This document shows positions 20,362 through 31,277 of a stretch of DNA of 64,000 bases, one piece after another; within the stretch, counting starts at the first letter, position 1, and every line of letters starts with the position of its first letter. Source of the stretch: Dactylorhiza incarnata (taxonomy: Eukaryota; Streptophyta; Magnoliopsida; Asparagales; Orchidaceae); contig JAWHQI010000065.1 in NCBI GenBank assembly GCA_033032865.1, positions 1,364,001 through 1,428,000 of the forward strand, written 5' to 3'. A program made the translations under genes and the position numbers. The notes under the pieces are model-generated. The model ran no database searches and had not been told where the DNA came from. It saw only the letters and a program-made list of their open reading frames with translations.

Positions 20362-21111
20362 TTACGACCCCTTACGCACAAAAGCTCTGAGCATGTGCTA
20401 AATCAGCATCACAAACAATCACTAAGATTCTCCCGTTCTTTCCTCACTCTAATCTCGACATTCGCTATTCCTACAGAGAAAGAGCATTACAACGACACTA
20501 TGACCACAATTGCACATCTTACAAAACCCTAGAAGCAACATCACACAAAAAACACTTTGGTGAATGACCTCCTATTGGCCAAGAGAGTACACTCTCTGCT
20601 GGGTTGGAGGGTATTGGGAAACAGAAGACTCCACTGCTTTCCCTAACTCATCATAGTTTCGACCTACTACACAAGTGTTCTCCATCGTTTAATACAAGGG
20701 CCACATCAGGAGTAGGAGGTTGTAAAAGCCTTCCTGGTTGTGCATTAAGCGTGAAAAACACCACTTCTATGACCCATCTAATTATTTTAGTAGAATGAGA
20801 CATCACATGAGCATTAGTAAGCACATTATTCACAATAGTGTTACGAGGTTGAGAACACCCCACTCTACTCCTAGTTATCTATAATCGTGAAACACACAAT
20901 TTAGTGATCGAAAACTAGCAAAACATAAATCAAGGAACGCTCAGGTTCCGTAAACAATTCGATAAACTTGCTCGTTTTACATTCCTAAGTGGACATTCTT
21001 ATTTTTTTTTTCATTTTAGGTGAATGCACATCACGTACACTCCACCCATTAAAAAGAATTTGGCCTCGAATTCTAAAAACTAATGATCGACTCCTAAGTC
21101 CGATACCAAAT
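20362..21111. other. Spacer between the two inverted LTR copies
   Basis: The 750-bp stretch has no recognisable gene. Its right end, read on the minus strand from 21110, gives TTTGGTATCGGACTTAGGAG directly after the LTR end GGTGTTACA. This looks like a degenerate PBS. Further in, GAATTCGAGGCCAAATTC resembles the purine-rich tail near a chromovirus 3' LTR. The rest has no similarity I can name. Confidence 0.5.
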
Positions 21112-22571
21112 TGTAACACCCTGCCAATACAAACAATATAACAATAGGTCTGGCCGGGATCACACGCTATATTGAACACAATATCTAGTCGTTATGAGAT
21201 GATAAACAAAATAAGCAATACTACACGAGAGTATATAAGTACTAGCAGAAGCTTTCATTAAACAATTTCATAACAATGTCCACATACTCAGGAATGTCAA
21301 TAATAGAGTCACGGCCTTAAGGCCTTACATTCAACCAATGTAACAAAACTCTAAAACATACATCGTCACACATGCCGACAATACATGAAAACCAGTAAAA
21401 TAGGCTAGCCCTCGAGGGCCAACTTAGCAATGGGCTTCGGCCCGCTATTTCCCGCTCGACTCATCACCACCTGCACCAGCCACAAATAAGAGGTAAATGA
21501 GGGTCAGCTATGAGCAGAGCACAAACCGCATAATGTTCCCACCCCGACCATTCTAGCCGGCTCCGGGGCAGGGCACGGCTCACCTGCAAGCAAGTCATAC
21601 ATGCAACATGTAATATAATAAAAAATGCATCTACTCTACACAAGGTGAGGTTTCAAGCACATTCAATCTTCTAGGTTGAGCATCAATGTAAGGGGAACTT
21701 AGGAATGCAAATGATGTTAGTTGGGTTCACCCGGAGGATCCCCACAACTGCCTAACTCCATGAGGCTAACATAACATCAATTCATCACATCACAAACATG
21801 GGTACTCGAAACCACACGCTTCATGCACTAACAACAAGATTTGAGTGCACTCACTCAAGAGCACCGTCACCACCCTAAGTTATGCAAACTTAGTTGGGAA
21901 GGAGAGCTTTTGTTGATCTAGGTTAACATACCTTCCACGTCCTAGACCATGATCACATGGCATTTCAGAGGTTAAGAATTCACACTGATCACTTCATGCA
22001 CTCATGGAATGATTTAAGTTTACTCACTCGGGAGCATCATCACACCCTAAGTTATGCAAACTTAGTTGGGAAGGATAGATTTTGCCGATCTAGGTTAACA
22101 TACCTTCCACGGCTTACATTATGATCACATGACAATTTGAAGGTTAAGAACTCACACTGATCTGCATGGAACGAGTTCGGTTCAGCTTTGCCCATGCACA
22201 AGTCATCGCGATCAATCTGCACGATGTGGGCATAGCTTCGCCTCGACCCGTAAGTGTTTAACACATACATGTGCTACCAAAATAACAAGATAAACACATG
22301 ATCCATAAAAGTGGACTTAGGCATCGCAATCATAAATGACATAGGAGGTCCAAGTCAACTCCACTACAAATTTGTGGTGAAGGTTTGCTTTCAACCACAC
22401 ATAAATCATGGGGCTTCCATTAGGTACTCCAAGAGACACCTTAAACTCAAGTTCTGTAACACGATAACATATTTCACGGAGTCATTCTATGACACGCATT
22501 CTAGGCTTAACTTAAATGCAACGTCACAACTCGAGCATCATTGATCCGGGATAACGACCACGGGTATGCTT
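21112..22571 (-). mobile_element. Gypsy-type LTR copy, minus orientation (right arm), interrupted at 22571
   Basis: The arm begins TGTAACACCCTGCC at 21112 and is the inverted partner of 18871-20361. It is longer because a segment of about 160 bp (AGTTATGCAAACTTAGTTGGGAAGG...) is duplicated at about 21878 and 22048. The chromovirus inserted at 22572; the arm resumes at 57604 and ends near 57799 (GGATTGTTAC). Confidence 0.8.
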
Positions 22572-23977
22572 TGTAAGACGCCCCTCCCAAAACTGAACCT
22601 GGTTCAGGGAGGGGAGATCTTACTGCCCAAGGACGGCCACTAGCACTTCCTGGGTGGCAACGACCCACCCTCTCCAGCACGGAGTGGTCGCCTTGTCAGG
22701 CACAAGAATCACAACAGCACATCAGATTCACATAGCGGAAACAATAGAACAGGGAAAACTAAGCACACAGCTGATATATACATAAAGCGGAAAAAGGTCG
22801 AAGCCTCTTGTCTAGTACATCTGCCTCGGGGCTACACATGACTAAAACAAAGTGCTCTTAAAATAGTCCTACACTCTAGGTCTCACGTCGCGGAAGACAG
22901 GGGGTGAGGCCGGAGTATCTGATCGGGCCATCTCTAAGGCCGGTAACTCATCCTGCGGCGCGGGGGCTTCACACTGTGCCATCTCCTGTGATTGGTTATA
23001 AAAATAACCGTTAGTCACAGAGCTAAGTAGAAAACACATCCCCTCCCCGGATCCGTATCCTGGGGGCGGGCTAAAAGGACAGGAGTAAATAGCCGAAGCA
23101 AGGTAGAGGGTTAGCAGCAGGTAAAACATATATATGTATATATATCTATAATGCCTACCAACCATAATTTCCACGAGGTGACATGGTTGTGCGGTATAAA
23201 ACGACAAACAACACTAATACGCGCATACCCGCAACCAGGTATTCAAACCTATACACACAAAACTCTGTGTCGACACGGCTTGGACCGCTTTGCTTCAAGC
23301 GGGTTGCGAACCCCGCGGGCCTCACCGATGTGGCCGTCGGTGACAGTGGACAGTCCTGCCACTTCTGAATGTAGTCGTACCGTATCACTCAGGCCCTCTC
23401 GTACAACTTGGTGTACTAACTGGATATGAGCGACATCCGACGATTCCGAGATTTAGGCCGACCAACGGAGGCAAAAACTACGGGTTCGGAGTGGTGATAA
23501 CCCGCCGTGCACATCTCCCCGTCGCCATGAGTTGTCAACCCACCCGCACCGGTACGAACGGTCTGCGGGCGTGACCAACCCGCCACTTCCTAACAATCTT
23601 CAAAAGCTTAAACACAGAGCAAGCGCTTTAATACTTGACGTGGCATTCTTACTTGACCGGTCACTCGACACTTGACCGGGAGGCTCGGCGGTAGGAGGGA
23701 TCCTTATTTGAGGCTAACTTAGGAGGAGGAGGGACTCAACTCCGGGTTTTCCCCAACTAAGGCCTCACAGAAAGGAGGAGAATCACCGCTTGCCAGCGTC
23801 GGACTGCGGTTAGTACTAAAATATAATTAAAGTGCAACATAAGCAGAAAGAAAGGCCGGAAGTAGGGGCCGAAATATCAGGACCAATACAAGACTGGAGA
23901 ATTGAAAGTACAGAAAGCAGTAAATAAAGGACCAGTGCGAGACTGGATTACTGGAAATGAACGAACAGAAATATAAG

Positions 23978-24460
23978 TAAGGGGACCAGTGCGTGACTGG
24001 ATTTAAAGAATAAATACCGAAAGTAAAAGCATGGGGACCAGTGCGAGACTGGATTTAAAGAATAAATGTCGAAAGTAAAAGCAGGGGGACCAGTGCGAGA
24101 CTAGATTTAAAGAATAAATGTCGAAAGTAAAAGCAGGGGGACAAGTGCGAGATTGGATTTAAAGAATAAATGTCGAAAGTAAAAGCAGGGGGACCAGTGC
24201 GAGACTGGATTTAAAGAATAAATGTCGAAAGTAAAAGCAGGGGGACCAGTGCGAGACTAGATTTAAAGAATAAATGTCGAAAGTAAAAGCAGGGGGACAA
24301 GTGCGAGATTGGATTTAAAGAATAAATGTCGAAAGTAAAAGCAGGGGGACCAGTGCGAGACTGGATTTAAAGAATAAATGCCAAATGTAAAAGTAGGGGG
24401 ACCAGTGCGAGACTGTATTTAAGGAATAAATGCACAAAGTAAAAGCATGACCAGTACAAG
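23978..24460. repeat. 53-bp tandem array in the left chromovirus LTR, about 9 copies
   Basis: The unit contains GGGACCAGTGCGAGACTGG and ATTTAAAGAATAAATGTCG. Copies start near 23980, 24033, 24086, 24139, 24192, 24244, 24297, 24350 and 24403. A three-unit block (with ACTAGATTT then GACAAGTGCGAGATTGG) is itself duplicated, period about 158 bp. The right LTR has fewer copies. Confidence 0.92.
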
Positions 24461-24738
24461 ACTAGAGAGCATAATAAATAAAAGGTTAGTAGTCCAATCA
24501 CTCCATAATAGGAGGCTTAAAGTCGACTCCATTCTTAGGAGGAAGTTTCGTTCGATCCCCGTTCATATGGGTCTTTTCTCCGTTCATAGGAGTTTACTTA
24601 GATTTTCATGGGATTACTTATATTTCGTGGAATTCCTTATTTCCGTGTGTCTTGGATTCATATTTTAAGTATTTTGATATTATTGAATTGGCGGTGTCGC
24701 CTCGCGATTGCGACCAGAATTACGCGTTGGTACTTTTA

Positions 24739-25310
24739 ATTCGTCGAGCTGAGAGAAGAGTTAGTCGATCTGAATGTTGAGTTTGTCGAACTGAGGATTG
24801 AGTTCGTCGACCTGAACATTTGTAACTGATTCGTCGAACGCAGGGCTGAGTTCTTCGAACTGAGAATCTAATTCATCGAACAGAAACCAGACCTTCGTCG
24901 AACGCAGATTGAAACAACTTTCGTCGAACTGAAGAACACCGTTCGTCGAACTCAAGCACGCATTCGTCGAACTCAGGATAGAGTTCGTCGGACGCAGATT
25001 GAAACATGTTCGTTGAACGTAGATTGAAACAATTTCATCGAACTGAAGCACGCGTTCGTCGAACTCAGGATAGAGTTCGTCGCACGCAGATTGAAACACT
25101 TTCATCGAACGCAGATTGAAACAATTCGTCGAATTGAAGCACGCGTTCGTCGAACTCAGGATAGAGTTCGTCGAATGCAGATTGAAACACTTTCGTCGAA
25201 CACAGATTGGAACAATTCGTCGAACTGAAGCACGCGTTCATCGAACTCAGGATAGAGTTCGTCGAACGCAGATTGAAACACTTTCGTCGAACGCAGAGCT
25301 TGGTGTGCAA
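24739..25310. repeat. Palindrome-rich array (GTTCGTCGAAC core) in the left chromovirus LTR
   Basis: GTTCG-T-CGAAC, a palindrome with a single central base, and variants recur more than 20 times. In the inner part they are organised in a roughly 92-bp repeat (GGATAGAGTTCGTCG near 25069, 25160 and 25251). The array gives minus-strand ORFs with repeated FDE and RRT residues, which are by-products. Confidence 0.92.
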
Positions 25311-26236
25311 ATAGAGGGGAGGGAGAAATAAGGGGCGCCGCACCGGGGCGCCCTCCTTGGGTCCCCACAGCGGATCCACAGCAGATCCGATGTGGGAGGG
25401 CACACAAACGGAGGCGGGAAAAAAGGATAGAGGAGCCGCCCAATATCCCGGGGGAGATCGGATGGCTCCGGCTATCTCAGCGGGAGGCGGCCGTTGCCGC
25501 CACCGGGTAGCGGCCGGCTGGTGCCGGCGCCGCCCCCGGTTGGTGCGTCGGGGGCCGGCGAGCACTTTGGTGATGGTCCGGCGGCCTGGCTCCGCCGGCC
25601 ATCACCGGGATATAGAAGAAAAGAGGGCGGGGCATTGGTGCAGGCTGCATGCGCCATGCAGGCTTGCTGCGCCGCCGCCCCCTGCTGGGGGAGCCTCCCC
25701 TACCACCCATGACCGGGGAGTCGGGGAGGGGGAAATCCTCCGGCGGGGTTCCGGCGGCCTGGCGCTGCCGGCCGCCGCCGGGGGAGGGCTTTTTCCCATA
25801 CAGGAAACGCAGGGAGGGAGGGGGAAGAGTGTGGGTGCCGCCGGAGGCGCGTCCTCCGGCGGCCCTGCCGCTGTCCTTCGTCGGAGCAGAGGTCCCCTGG
25901 TGGGGACCTGCTCCCTCAGTGCCTCCACCGGCGTTGGGGGTGCAGCTATCACGGACAGCACCTCCACCCGCGCCTAGGCAAGGCTCGGGGTGATACTGGC
26001 GGCGCTCCGGCGACGGGGGAGGGCGGCTGGCTGCCTTAGGGAAGTAGGAAGGAGGAGGGGGAGGTTTCTACCTGTAGGGGAGGGGCTCAGGAGGTAGAGG
26101 GGTGGCTCGCTATGGAGAGGAGGTGGTGGCGGCGGTTCGGCTGGGAAGAGCTCCGACAGGGGTGGGGGAAGGCTGGCCGGCTGGGGAAGGAGGGGGCTGA
26201 GGAGGGGGGTTGTGCATTCAGGAAGGAGGTTGGGCC

Positions 26237-26252
26237 CTCCTTTTATAAGGGA
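26237..26252 (-). promoter_or_regulatory. TATA box of the left chromovirus LTR
   Basis: The reverse complement of 26241-26250 reads CCTTATAAAA, followed downstream on the minus strand by the GC-rich transcribed part. The right LTR has the same box at 56869-56880. It is the only good TATA match in the LTR. Confidence 0.65.
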
Positions 26253-26988
26253 AGAGGGAGGCCTCCCCTCTCCCTTCCATTATCCCACGTGGGTTAAAGG
26301 GAGGGATGGTGGGGGGATATATTTTCTCCCCCCCCCCCCCCCCCCCCTCCCCCCCCCCCCCTTTCCCTTGCCCTAACAGGGGGCTGCCTATTCATGAGCA
26401 GCCCTCTCCCTCCTAGTTGAGAGATTCTCTCTCCTCCCCCTTTTCCTTTCTTTTTCCAAGATTTTCATGCTTGGGGGGGGGGGGGGGGGGGGGGATTGAC
26501 CATGGTCAACTTGGGGCGGGGTCCTCCATGGACCCGAGGGTCCACCAAGATTTACCGGGGCCAATTCAGAGTTTGCGCATTCCGTATTTCGTGCGTTGTG
26601 CCGAGGCGGTCTGCATAATCCCAAATGGGCATATCCTCCATAGGACCTTGGATTGACGATCAACGAGTTCTATGACGTTAGTGTGGACTATACAAGTCTA
26701 ACGAAACTAACGGAAGTCGAATCGGGGTACATTTGGTCACTGTACCCCAATGACTTAGTTGAGGCGCGCAACAATACCCAAAACGGTCGTTTTCTCCAAA
26801 CGACCTCGGATCGGAAAGGGACGAGCTCCATTACACTCGTATCGGTTATACGAGTCTAATGGAACTGACGAAAGTCAAATCGTAGTCCCCTAGTACACCA
26901 TCCTATATTGGGTCATTCTCTATCGCTCGGGCCTACTTTTATTGGGCTCACTAGGGTCTAGTGACCCAATAAAAGTCGGGATGTTACA

Positions 26989-27061
26989 ATCCAATAAAAA
27001 TAAAGGGATTTTCGTCCTCGAAAATTGCCTAAAGTAGGAGGGGGGGGGGGGGGGGGGGGGG
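26989..27061 (-). other. 3' untranslated end of the chromovirus with a 23-nt poly-G run
   Basis: Between the pol tail and the LTR the minus strand reads GAGGACGAAAATCCC shortly before the LTR start TGTAACATCCC, the usual purine-rich context of chromovirus 3' LTRs. A run of 23 G occupies 27040-27062. Confidence 0.55.
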
Positions 27062-27525
27062 GTTAAAAGGACATACCTGGGGGAAGAGTGTCGGGTATTT
27101 TTCCTGAACGAGCGTCTCGGGTTCCCAGGTAAACTCCTCGCGTCCATAGTTTGACCACAAGATCTTGACCATCGTGATGGTTTTGTCCTGCAGTTCCTTG
27201 ATCTTGGAGTCTACTATCCTTACTGGTTCAAGTTGGACAGATCAGTCAGATTGCACTGTCGTTGGTGGCACGGGAATATGTTACTCTGGTTGGCGAAGGA
27301 CACGTCTTAGCGAGGAGACGTGGAATACGTCGTGAAGATTTCCCAGTTCAACTGGCAGAGCTAGCCTATATGCACGGGGTCAATCCTCTCTATGAATTGA
27401 TATGGGCCTAGGTAGCGTGGATCCAACTTTTTCTGCTTCTTTATTCGGGATATCCCATGCATTGGTTTAATCTTCAAGAACACCATGTCTCCTACCTTGA
27501 ATTCCACCAGTCGATGACGTGTATC
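27062..27525 (-). pseudogene. Chromovirus integrase C-terminus and degenerate chromodomain
   Basis: Downstream of the long pol frame the minus strand still reads FKVGDMVFLKI-like, KLDPRYLGP and LPVELGNLHDVFHVS-type wording of the integrase tail. The end of a chromodomain follows (27175-27085), with ILWSNYGREEFTWEPETLVQEKYP. Frameshifts and a stop separate the pieces. A C-terminal chromodomain defines chromoviruses and is thought to direct integration to chromatin. Confidence 0.7.
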
Positions 27526-29640
27526 CTAATATTTGGCATGACGGCTCTGTGCCTCCAGCACTCGTTCTCGAATTAACCTTATAGTTGTTGTGGTATCATC
27601 TATGTAGGTGACTCCTAAAGCTTCGGGGTCCTCATCATGTGCCCATGATAGTGGTTTTCGACATCGTCTTCCGTAGAGGGCCTCGTACGGTGTCATCTTG
27701 ATGCTTGCCTGGAAGCTGTTATTGTATGAGAATTCTACCAAAGGTAGTAACTGCTCCCAAGGTTCATTGTGTTCTACTATGCATAATCGGAGGAGGTCTT
27801 CCATCGTCCGGTTCGTCCTTTTTGTTTGCCCGTCGGTCTGGAGGTGGAAGGCGGTGCTAAAAGCCAATCTGGTTCCCAAATAAGCTTGCACTCTCCTCCA
27901 TTCTTTCGATGTAAAGCGCCTGTCGCGGTCAGACACGATTGACTTGGGTACTCCATGAAATCGGACCACTTGCTCTATAAATAGTCGGGCTAATATGTCG
28001 ACGCCGTCGCCGTCGCCGTCGCCTTGTCTGTTTGGGATAAAACGGGCCACTTTGGTGAGGCGATCTACTACGACCCATATGGAGTCGTTCCCTGCACGAG
28101 ATCGGGGTAAGCCATGGACGAAGTCCATGAAAATATCTTCGAACTTCCATTCTGGGATGGGCTGGGGTTGTAGTAAACCTCCTGGGCTACGACATTCTTC
28201 CTTAACCATTTGACAGGTCTGGCAGTGTGCTACATAATCGGTGACGTCCTTCTTCATACCTGGCCAATATAACGTTCTTCGTAGATCTGTATACATTTTC
28301 ACTACTCCCGGATGTATTGAATACCTTGATTGATGTGCTTCGCGGAGTATCTCTTCCCGGATTCCTTCGGCAGAGGGAATGAATATGTGGTGCTTGTACT
28401 GCAGGATGCCGTCATATAGATTGAAGTCTTCCTGAGCGCCGTGTTGTAGAGTCTGAATGATTGGGGCCGCTTCTACATCGATCTTTTGGGCCTCTCGTAT
28501 TCTGTCTCTGATGTCACACTGTATTTCCATCCAGTAGAGTTGGGCCTGGTAATCCATCGGGTTCCTACGGGTGATGAGGATGATATCCAAGTCTGCCAAG
28601 GACTTGACTAACTCTTCCGGTATCATCTCTAGCCAATTTTCGGCTATCGGAGGTTGCCGACTTAGGGCATCTGCAACCTTATTGGCTTTGTCGGGGTGGT
28701 ATTGGAGGGCGAAGTCATAATCGCACAGGAATTCCAACAACCGGCACTGTCGGAGATTTAGCTCTTTCTGGGTGAAGATATATTTGAGGCTCTTGTGGCC
28801 GGAGAAGATCTCACATCTTACTCCGTAGAGGTAATGCCTCCAAACTTTTAGTGCGAATACTATCGCACCCAATTCCAAGTCATGGGTTGCGTAGTTTAGT
28901 TCGTGAGGCTTTAGCTGTCGTGAGGCGTAGGCGACTACCCTGCCGTGTTGCATCAGTACGGCTCCCAACCCTTTTAGTGATGCGTCAGCGTAGATTTGGA
29001 AGCCCTTAGTGCCTGAGGGGAGTGTCAGAATCAGAGCCGATATTAGTCGGCTCTTTAGTTCTACGAACGCTGCTTCGCATTCGGGAGTCCACTGGAACGT
29101 TGCATCCTTTTTGGTGAGGGAGGTGAGGGGCAAGGCAATTTTAGAGAAACCCTCTACAAACTTGCGGTAGTATCCGGCGAGGCCAACGATGCTTCTGATA
29201 TCCGCTGCTGACTTAAGTGGCGGCCAGTCTCGCACTGCTTGCACCTTGGCTTGGTCTACCGCTACCCCGTTCTTGTTGATCGTATGCCCAAGGAAACCAA
29301 CTTCCTCCATCCAGAATTCACACTTGCTAAACTTCGCAAAGAGCGAATGTTCCCTTAACTTGCGCAAAACTATTTGGAGATGCCTGGAATGATCGGTCTT
29401 ACTCTTCGAATAGATGAGTATATCATCTATAAAGATGATCACAAAGTGGTCTAGGAAGGGTTCAAACACTTTATTCATTAGAGCCATGAAGGCGGACGGG
29501 GCATTGGTCAGCCCAAACGACATTACCATAAATTCGTATAGCCCATAGCGGGAGCTGAAAGCGGTTTTGGGGATGTCTTCTTCTCGTACTCTGAGTTGAT
29601 AATAGTCGGACCTTAAATCCATCTTGGAGAAGACGGACAC
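27526..29640 (-). pseudogene. Chromovirus pol: RT palm, RNase H and integrase (704 codons open)
   Basis: The RT part begins in the fingers/palm with [30 protein letters not shown] and the catalytic [10 protein letters not shown]. RNase H follows with [14 protein letters not shown]. The second acidic motif, normally SDHKSL or TDHKSL, reads SGHKSL, so a catalytic Asp is lost. Integrase has the HHCC zinc-binding region (SIHPG...CQTCQ), then VDRLTK and SDRDRRF. The last triad residue is changed: relatives have GQTER, here GQTKR (Glu to Lys). A (GAC/GGC)n expansion adds a Gly/Asp repeat near 28000-28023. The long frame is open but the enzymes should be dead. Confidence 0.92.
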
Positions 29641-29942
29641 ACCTTGTAATTGATCGAATAATTCATCTATCCTGGGTAGTGGATAGGTATTTCGGATAGT
29701 GAGCTTATTTAGTTCCCTGTAATCGATACAGAGACGCAGGGATCCATCCTTCTTCTTGACAAACAGTACTGGAGCTCCCCAGGGCGAGGTACTCGGACGA
29801 ACGAAACTGCATCAATTAGCTCTTGTAATTGTATCTTGAGCTCGGCTAGTTCCCTTGGGGCCATTCGGTATGGTGCTCGGGACACTGGTCGAGCTCCATG
29901 AGCAAGTTCAATCTGGAAGTCCACTTCCTGTTGCGGGGGCAA
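29641..29942 (-). pseudogene. Chromovirus RT N-terminal segment, frameshifted
   Basis: The segment reads PPQQEVDFQIELAHGARPVSRAPYRMAPRELAELK, the usual start of gypsy RT. A frameshift near 29815 follows and [20 protein letters not shown] sequence continues to 29641 in another frame. It joins the palm at 29640. Confidence 0.85.
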
Positions 29943-30440
29943 CCCGGGAAGGGATTATGGAAAGACGTCTGGGAGGTCTCGAATTATGGATACTCTAGAG
30001 AGCACTTGCGTCTTGTCTTCCATCTCGAAGTAGATTAGGTAAACCTCGTCCTTTCATCGGACTGCTTTGACTGTTTGAGCGGACGTTAAGATAATGCGGG
30101 TGACAGAGGGTATACCTGTTAGGGTGATATACTGCCCATTTGTGTTCCGAAGGTGGATCTCTCGAGTCGAACAATTGATTTGGGCGATGTGCTCGGCCAA
30201 CCAATCCATTCCAAAAATGATGTCGAATCCGGTTATCGCTAGAATGGTTGCGTTGGCTTCGAATTCTATGCCCCTAGTGTTGATTGGAAGGAGCACTTCT
30301 CTGTGGACGTCATGTCTGATCCATCCGGGAGTCGTATTCGTATCGACATTCCGGATGATCGTACGGTGTTTCCTTTGTCTGCGATGAAGTTCTGTGCGAC
30401 GAAGGAATGCGTGGCACCGGTATCGAACAACATTTTAGCG
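29943..30440 (-). pseudogene. Chromovirus aspartic protease
   Basis: On the minus strand, MLFDTGATHSFVA around 30432-30394 carries the catalytic Asp-Thr-Gly. Further on, ATILAITGFDIIFGMDWLAEH (30250-30180) is the conserved second half. Stops and shifts separate it from gag and RT (for example near 30050 and 29950). Confidence 0.85.
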
Positions 30441-30967
30441 GGGTGACCTTCTACCAGAAGTAAACCTGATAATATATATATACTATGATCATATGCTTTT
30501 TACAGTTATACATGAGTAGTAATTACACAAGCTAAACAAAAGACTACATCATAGATTTCTACTATATCATCCTCTTAGGATATCGTGGCTAATGAAAATA
30601 GATACCTATCACCACATCTGGTGCAGGGCCGTGCTGGAGGTCTAAAGAGTATGCCTCGAGTGGTGCTGCTCTGCCCTGCCTGGCCTGGCCCCTCCTACCT
30701 ACAGGTCGTCCTCTGCGTCCACCTCGTCCTCTCTCCGCGGCTCCCTGCACTGCTCCTAAGCCGGGCCTACCTACATCCTGAGGGCAGAAAGCTCGTATGT
30801 GCCCGGGCTGCTGGTAAAGGTAGCAGTTCCCTGCAAATGGAACATCTCGTCGCGCGGCTGGGGCGGGCTGAGGTGCTGGGGCTGGTCGGGGGTGCTGGGG
30901 CTGGAGGTGCTGGTCGGGGATGGGGTGCCTGCCTATACGGCTGGTGATGCTGACGCTGTCTCCTAGA
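30441..30967 (-). pseudogene. Chromovirus gag C-terminus with degenerate zinc knuckle
   Basis: Around 30830-30785 one frame reads CYLYQQPGHIRAFC. In an intact knuckle the second cysteine would be where Tyr stands (CX2CX4HX4C). Pro/Ala/Arg-rich low-complexity sequence surrounds it, as expected for the region between capsid and protease. Confidence 0.65.
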
Positions 30968-31272
30968 CTAGTCCCGTCTGCGAGGGCCTACTCCTCTCTC
31001 TCGGCCCTGAGCCCGGGGAACATCCGTGTGTCCCCTTCGCTGCTGGGCCACCATCCTCTGATCCATCTCTAGAGCTGCGGCGTGTGAGGCGATCGTGAGG
31101 AAGGTCGACTGCGAGATCATGATCAGGTCCTGTTGGAGATCGTCTCGTAGTCCTCGGTAGAATCTGGCATCCCTGTTCCTATCTGTAACTACCAAAGTCC
31201 TGGCGAAACAGGCCAGGTGGATGAACTCTCGCTGGTACTCTGGTACCGTCCTCTCTCCTTGCTGGATCTGCA
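30968..31272 (-). pseudogene. Chromovirus gag capsid, C-terminal part
   Basis: The reading FLQIQQGERTVPEYQREFIHLA, FYRGLRDDLQ and IASHAAALEMDQRM is the C-terminal half of the plant gypsy gag capsid domain. It is cut at 31273-31277 (GGAAC) by the Athila-type element. The missing N-terminal half, ending in DRMALQERF, resumes at 37632. Confidence 0.88.
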
Positions 31273-31277
31273 GGAAC

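Larger units (their letters stand above)
22572..26988 (-). repeat. Left LTR (3' LTR in element orientation) of the chromovirus
   Basis: The LTR is 4417 bp. From its plus-strand left edge it contains a non-coding part, a 53-bp tandem array (23980-24460), a 92-bp array of GTTCGTCGAAC palindromes (24745-25310), and a GC-rich block (25310-26310) that includes a TATA box for minus-strand transcription. A C-rich run (26328-26361) and a G run (26473-26494) lie near the U3 part. ORFs of up to about 200 codons in the GC-rich block do not resemble proteins. Confidence 0.93.

Noticed and set aside
20310..20870. Possible host gene fragment in the inverted-LTR spacer
   Set aside because: ORFs of 64-74 codons only, with no domain, splice pattern or codon bias to support a gene.
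24739..25310. TTCGTCGAAC as heat-shock elements
   Set aside because: Heat-shock elements need TTC and GAA separated by two bases; here the gap is three.
25065..25977. ORFs of 114-206 codons in the chromovirus LTR
   Set aside because: They lie in palindrome arrays and a GC-rich LTR block, overlap on both strands and show no domain. The same applies to 55747-56605.
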